A stretch of DNA of 64,000 nucleotides, taken from positions 62,001 to 126,000 of the forward strand of contig JAEUGY010000112.1 of NCBI GenBank assembly GCA_016794625.1. The letters run 5' to 3'. The translations under genes were made by a program, and so were the position numbers. Position 1 is the stretch's first letter; every line of letters starts with the position of its first letter. The notes beneath the pieces were generated by a model that ran no database searches, was not told the origin of the DNA, and saw only the letters and a list, made by a program, of their open reading frames with translations. Of the stretch, positions 61,474 through 64,000 are shown piece after piece. The DNA comes from Opitutaceae bacterium. GTDB lineage: Bacteria; Verrucomicrobiota; Verrucomicrobiia; Opitutales; Opitutaceae.

Positions 61474-62769
61474 TCAGGCCGCGTCCTGCTTCGGTTCCGC
61501 TTTACTCGTCCGGCGCAGCGTCGGACGCCGTTTGCCCGCCACCACCGCCGCGTCGACGGAGACCTCCGTCACATCATCGCGCTGCGGGAGCTCAAACATG
61601 ACCTCAAGCATCAGGTTTTCGATGATCGACCGAAGCGCACGCGCTCCCGTCTTCAGCTGAATTGCTTTTCTGGCAATTGCCTTGATGGCATCGGGCGTGA
61701 ACCGCAGTCGCACCCCATCCATGGCAAACAGTTTCGAGTACTGTTTGATGATGGCATTCTTCGTCTTGAGAAGAATACGAACCAAGTCCTCTTCCGTCAG
61801 GTGATCGAGGACGGAGACAATCGGCAGACGGCCGATGAACTCTGGAATCATCCCAAAGCGAATGAGGTCCTCCGGCGCGAGTTCCTTCATCAGATGCTCG
61901 GGCTTCAGGACAGAATCCTGCTGTTTGGCGATGGAACTAAAGCCCAGACCGCGCTGCCCGCTGCGGCGTTGAACGATGCCGTCGAGCCCGACGAATGCAC
62001 CGCCACAGATGAACAGAATGTTCTGCGTGTTGACCTGCACGTACTCCTGGTTGGGATGCTTGCGGCCTCCCTGCGGCGGAACGTTGCACACGGTGCCTTC
62101 CAAAATCTTCAAAAGGGCCTGTTGGACACCCTCGCCCGAAACATCGCGCGTGATGGAGACGTTCTCCGTCTTTCGACCGATCTTGTCGATCTCATCAATA
62201 TAGATGATGCCGCACTCGGCTCGCTTTACATCGTAGTTTGCCGATTGCAGTAACCGCAAGACGACGTTCTCGACGTCCTCACCCACATAACCCGCTTCGG
62301 TCAGCGTCGTCGCATCCGAAATGGCAAACGGAACATCCAAAATCTTCGCCAGCGATCGGGCCAACAACGTCTTTCCGGAACCGGTCGGACCCACGAGGAG
62401 GATGTTGCTCTTCTCCACTTCCACCCCGTCAAATTCTGGCGACAGCGCGGTCGCATCTTTTCCTGACTGACCCGAATCAAAGATCAGGCGCTTGTAGTGG
62501 TTGTAGACCGCCACCGACAGCACCTTCTTGGCGTGATCCTGACCGATCACAAAATCATCGAGCGTGCGCTTGATATCCGACGGCTTGACAAGTCGGAAGG
62601 CGGGTTTCGTTTCGGTCGGAGGCTGTTTTATCTCTCGATCGATAATTGTCTTACATACATTTACGCACGAGTCACAAATGTACACGCCAGGGCCCGCGAT
62701 GATCTTCTTCACCTCTGCCTGCGATTTCCCGCAGAAGGAGCAGAGCGTCATGCGGGATGATTTTGCCAT
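61474..62769 (-). CDS. clpX: ATP-dependent protease unfoldase ClpX
   Basis: ClpX unfolds tagged proteins and feeds them to ClpP. This 431-residue protein has the N-terminal C4 zinc finger (CSFCGKSQ and CDSCVNVC), Walker A GPTGSGKTLLARSLA, pore loop AGYVGEDVE, Walker B IIYIDEIDKIG, the GGRKHPNQE loop and RSGQRGLGFSS, whose LGF corresponds to the ClpP-binding IGF loop. The C-terminal sensor-2 region (LKTGARALRSIIEN) is normal. It is downstream of clpP with a 173-base gap carrying inverted repeats. Confidence 0.97.
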   Translation of the reverse strand: MAKSSRMTLCSFCGKSQAEVKKIIAGPGVYICDSCVNVCKTIIDREIKQPPTETKPAFRLVKPSDIKRTLDDFVIGQDHAKKVLSVAVYNHYKRLIFDSGQSGKDATALSPEFDGVEVEKSNILLVGPTGSGKTLLARSLAKILDVPFAISDATTLTEAGYVGEDVENVVLRLLQSANYDVKRAECGIIYIDEIDKIGRKTENVSITRDVSGEGVQQALLKILEGTVCNVPPQGGRKHPNQEYVQVNTQNILFICGGAFVGLDGIVQRRSGQRGLGFSSIAKQQDSVLKPEHLMKELAPEDLIRFGMIPEFIGRLPIVSVLDHLTEEDLVRILLKTKNAIIKQYSKLFAMDGVRLRFTPDAIKAIARKAIQLKTGARALRSIIENLMLEVMFELPQRDDVTEVSVDAAVVAGKRRPTLRRTSKAEPKQDAA

Positions 62770-62800
62770 GGTGCTGCGAGCGTGACGGAATAAGGCAAGG

Positions 62801-62839
62801 TGTGTCGAGGTGAGAATTGCCTAGGCGTACATCGACACA
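62801..62839 (-). repeat. Inverted repeat in the clpP-clpX spacer, near clpX
   Basis: TGTGTCGA and TCGACACA are 8-base perfect arms with a 23-base spacer containing CCTAGG. The site is 31 bases upstream of the clpX start, in its leader. It could be an RNA hairpin or an operator affecting clpX. Confidence 0.35.
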
Positions 62840-62855
62840 ATTCGACGATGATTGA

Positions 62856-62881
62856 TCTCCCATTTTCCATTCCTTGGGAGA
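62856..62881 (-). repeat. Inverted repeat in the clpP-clpX spacer, near clpP
   Basis: TCTCCCA and TGGGAGA are 7-base perfect arms around a 12-base AT-rich spacer. It lies 61 bases past the clpP end. Without a T-run it is more likely an attenuator or protein-binding site than a full terminator. Confidence 0.4.
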
Positions 62882-62942
62882 CCGACCCGCATCTAAATCG
62901 ACTGTCCGCTAGTAACTTAACCCCTTAACCATCTACAGGATG

Positions 62943-63572
62943 TCATTTGGCCGGAACGGCTCCAACGGCGAGCTGTTCCGCATCCCGGGTCGAAGCCACC
63001 ACGTGGTCTACCAACCCGTAAGTCTTTGCTTCCTCGGCGGTCATGTAATAGTCGCGATCCGAATCCTTTTCAATCTGCTCCGCCGTCTTGCCGGTGTGTC
63101 GAGCCAAGGTTTGGTTCAGCGTCCGTTTCCAACGCAGAATTTCGCGTGCAGCGATCGCGATATCAGACGTCTGTCCGCCCGCGCCGCCGCTCGGTTGATG
63201 AATCATCACCCGACTGTTGGGCAACGCGAAGCGCTTTCCTTTGGTCCCCGCCGCGAGCAATACGGTGCTCATGCTGGCCGCCATGCCAATGCAATACGTG
63301 ACGATATCACATTGCAGGAAATTCATCGTATCGTAGATCGCCATGCCACCCGTGACGATTCCTCCGGGTGAATTGACGTAGAGATGGATATCCTTCTTCG
63401 AATCCTCCATCTGCAAGAACAGCAATTGTGCAATCACACTATTCGCCACCCCATCGTCAATCGGCGTACCGATAAAGATAATCCGGTCTTTGAGCAACCG
63501 GCTGTAAATATCCATCGACCGCTCTCCGCGGCCGGTGTTTTCGATGACGTAAGGGATGTAGTAGGAGCTCAC
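62943..63572 (-). CDS. clpP: ATP-dependent Clp protease proteolytic subunit
   Basis: ClpP forms the 14-mer serine-protease chamber. This 209-residue protein has the nucleophile Ser in GMAASMSTVLLAAG, the catalytic His in SRVMIHQPSGG and the Asp in DSDRDYYMTAEEA. RIIFIGTPIDDGVANSVIAQLLFL and NSPGGIVTGGMAIYDTMNF are family hallmarks. The propeptide is short. It follows tig with 18 bases between and precedes clpX. Confidence 0.96.
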   Translation of the reverse strand: MSSYYIPYVIENTGRGERSMDIYSRLLKDRIIFIGTPIDDGVANSVIAQLLFLQMEDSKKDIHLYVNSPGGIVTGGMAIYDTMNFLQCDIVTYCIGMAASMSTVLLAAGTKGKRFALPNSRVMIHQPSGGAGGQTSDIAIAAREILRWKRTLNQTLARHTGKTAEQIEKDSDRDYYMTAEEAKTYGLVDHVVASTRDAEQLAVGAVPAK

Positions 63573-63590
63573 AATGGTAGTCGACGGTCG

Positions 63591-64000
63591 TTAGGCTTTG
63601 ACCGACACCGTAGCCTTGGAAACCAGGAATTCAACCGCCTTGTCGAAAATGATGTTCTGCTGGACTGCGCGCAGTTGATCGCGGTCCTTCGTCAGCTGTT
63701 TCACGAGTTTGTCAGCCGAGGTCCCCGCGCGCATCGATTCGCGATAAATAAAGGCATTGATATCACCTTCAGTGACTTGGAGTCCTTCTTTCTCCGCGAT
63801 CTTGGCGAGGATGAGCTGGCTCTTGACCCGGGCCGTCGCGGACTTCCTCGCACCTTCAAACAGCTCCTTCTTGTCTTTTTCAAACTGCTCTTGCGGGACG
63901 CCTCGGCGCATCTGCTCTTCTATGAAATTGCGCAACACATTCTGGGTTTCACCCTCAACCAAAGAAACGGGCACCTCAAAGTCGACCTTGCCGAGCAGCG
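63591..64000 (-). CDS. tig: Trigger factor, C-terminal part (cut by window edge)
   Basis: The frame runs in from the right edge, giving the last 135 or so residues. It matches the helical chaperone C-terminal domain of trigger factor: EGETQNVLRNFIEEQMRRG, EGARKSATARVKSQLILAKIAEKEGLQVTEGDINAFI and IIFDKAVEFLVSKATV. Trigger factor binds nascent chains at the ribosome exit. The domain's family pattern plus the tig-clpP-clpX gene order makes the call secure; the ribosome-binding and PPIase domains lie outside the window. Confidence 0.9.
   Translation of the reverse strand, partial: LLGKVDFEVPVSLVEGETQNVLRNFIEEQMRRGVPQEQFEKDKKELFEGARKSATARVKSQLILAKIAEKEGLQVTEGDINAFIYRESMRAGTSADKLVKQLTKDRDQLRAVQQNIIFDKAVEFLVSKATVSVKA

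Overview
The window is a GC-rich, densely packed bacterial chromosome segment with 58 protein-coding genes called (two cut by the window edges). No rRNA, tRNA, insertion sequence, phage or CRISPR array was seen. The best lineage fit is Verrucomicrobiota, probably an Opitutaceae relative. This is inferred from the gene repertoire (MamK-like actin, Omp85/LPS-type outer-membrane genes, menaquinone route, Ala/Pro/Lys-rich protein tails) and from weak or absent Shine-Dalgarno sequences at many starts. It cannot be proven without marker genes.

Layout. 1-5.4 kb: a partial gene and a MamK-type bacterial actin, then scpB-pheA on the minus strand and divergent ilvD. 5.4-10.2 kb: pgi, a 54-residue lipoprotein, an intrinsic terminator, rsmI, a Ppx/GppA phosphatase and an RluD-type pseudouridine synthase. 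10.2-18.2 kb: an HDOD regulator, a sugar aminotransferase, citramalate synthase, and a small sugar-use cluster (xylulokinase, AraC regulator, GH4 alpha-galactosidase). 18.2-22.5 kb: priA, a Fur-family regulator, a TPR protein and nadA. 22.5-25.0 kb: a three-gene minus-strand operon of an orphan ParA ATPase, an unrecognised 315-residue protein and a coiled-coil protein. 25.2-28.5 kb: a receiver protein, a Gre-like factor, a secreted protein and a double creatininase-family protein. 28.5-33.6 kb: glgB and ppc.

33.8-38.7 kb: a plus-strand run of lptD-like, RsmB-like, scpA, a coupled 90-residue gene and trxA. 38.7-45.7 kb: menA, an aspartate aminotransferase, a double ribbon-helix-helix protein, a secG operon with an exported protein and a HAD phosphatase, and a SulP transporter preceded by a perfect inverted repeat. 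45.9-50.1 kb: a LysM protein with parB, fmt and der. 50.2-57.3 kb: an Lrp/aminotransferase pair, argA, a sugar ABC permease and binding protein with no ATPase, RidA and an amidase. 57.4-61.4 kb: an NCS2 nucleobase permease, a duplicated GTP cyclohydrolase II-like protein and a double-SIS protein in a tight operon. 61.5-64.0 kb: tig-clpP-clpX.

Metabolically, ilvD and cimA point to isoleucine made from pyruvate and acetyl-CoA; pgi, xylB, GH4, glgB and ppc cover central sugar metabolism and glycogen; argA, aspC, pheA and the second aminotransferase serve amino-acid supply. The parts most worth a second look are the MamK-like actin without magnetosome genes, the orphan ParA operon, the NCS2-GCHII-SIS operon, and two proteins (creatininase and GCHII) built from one intact and one decayed copy of the same enzyme domain.
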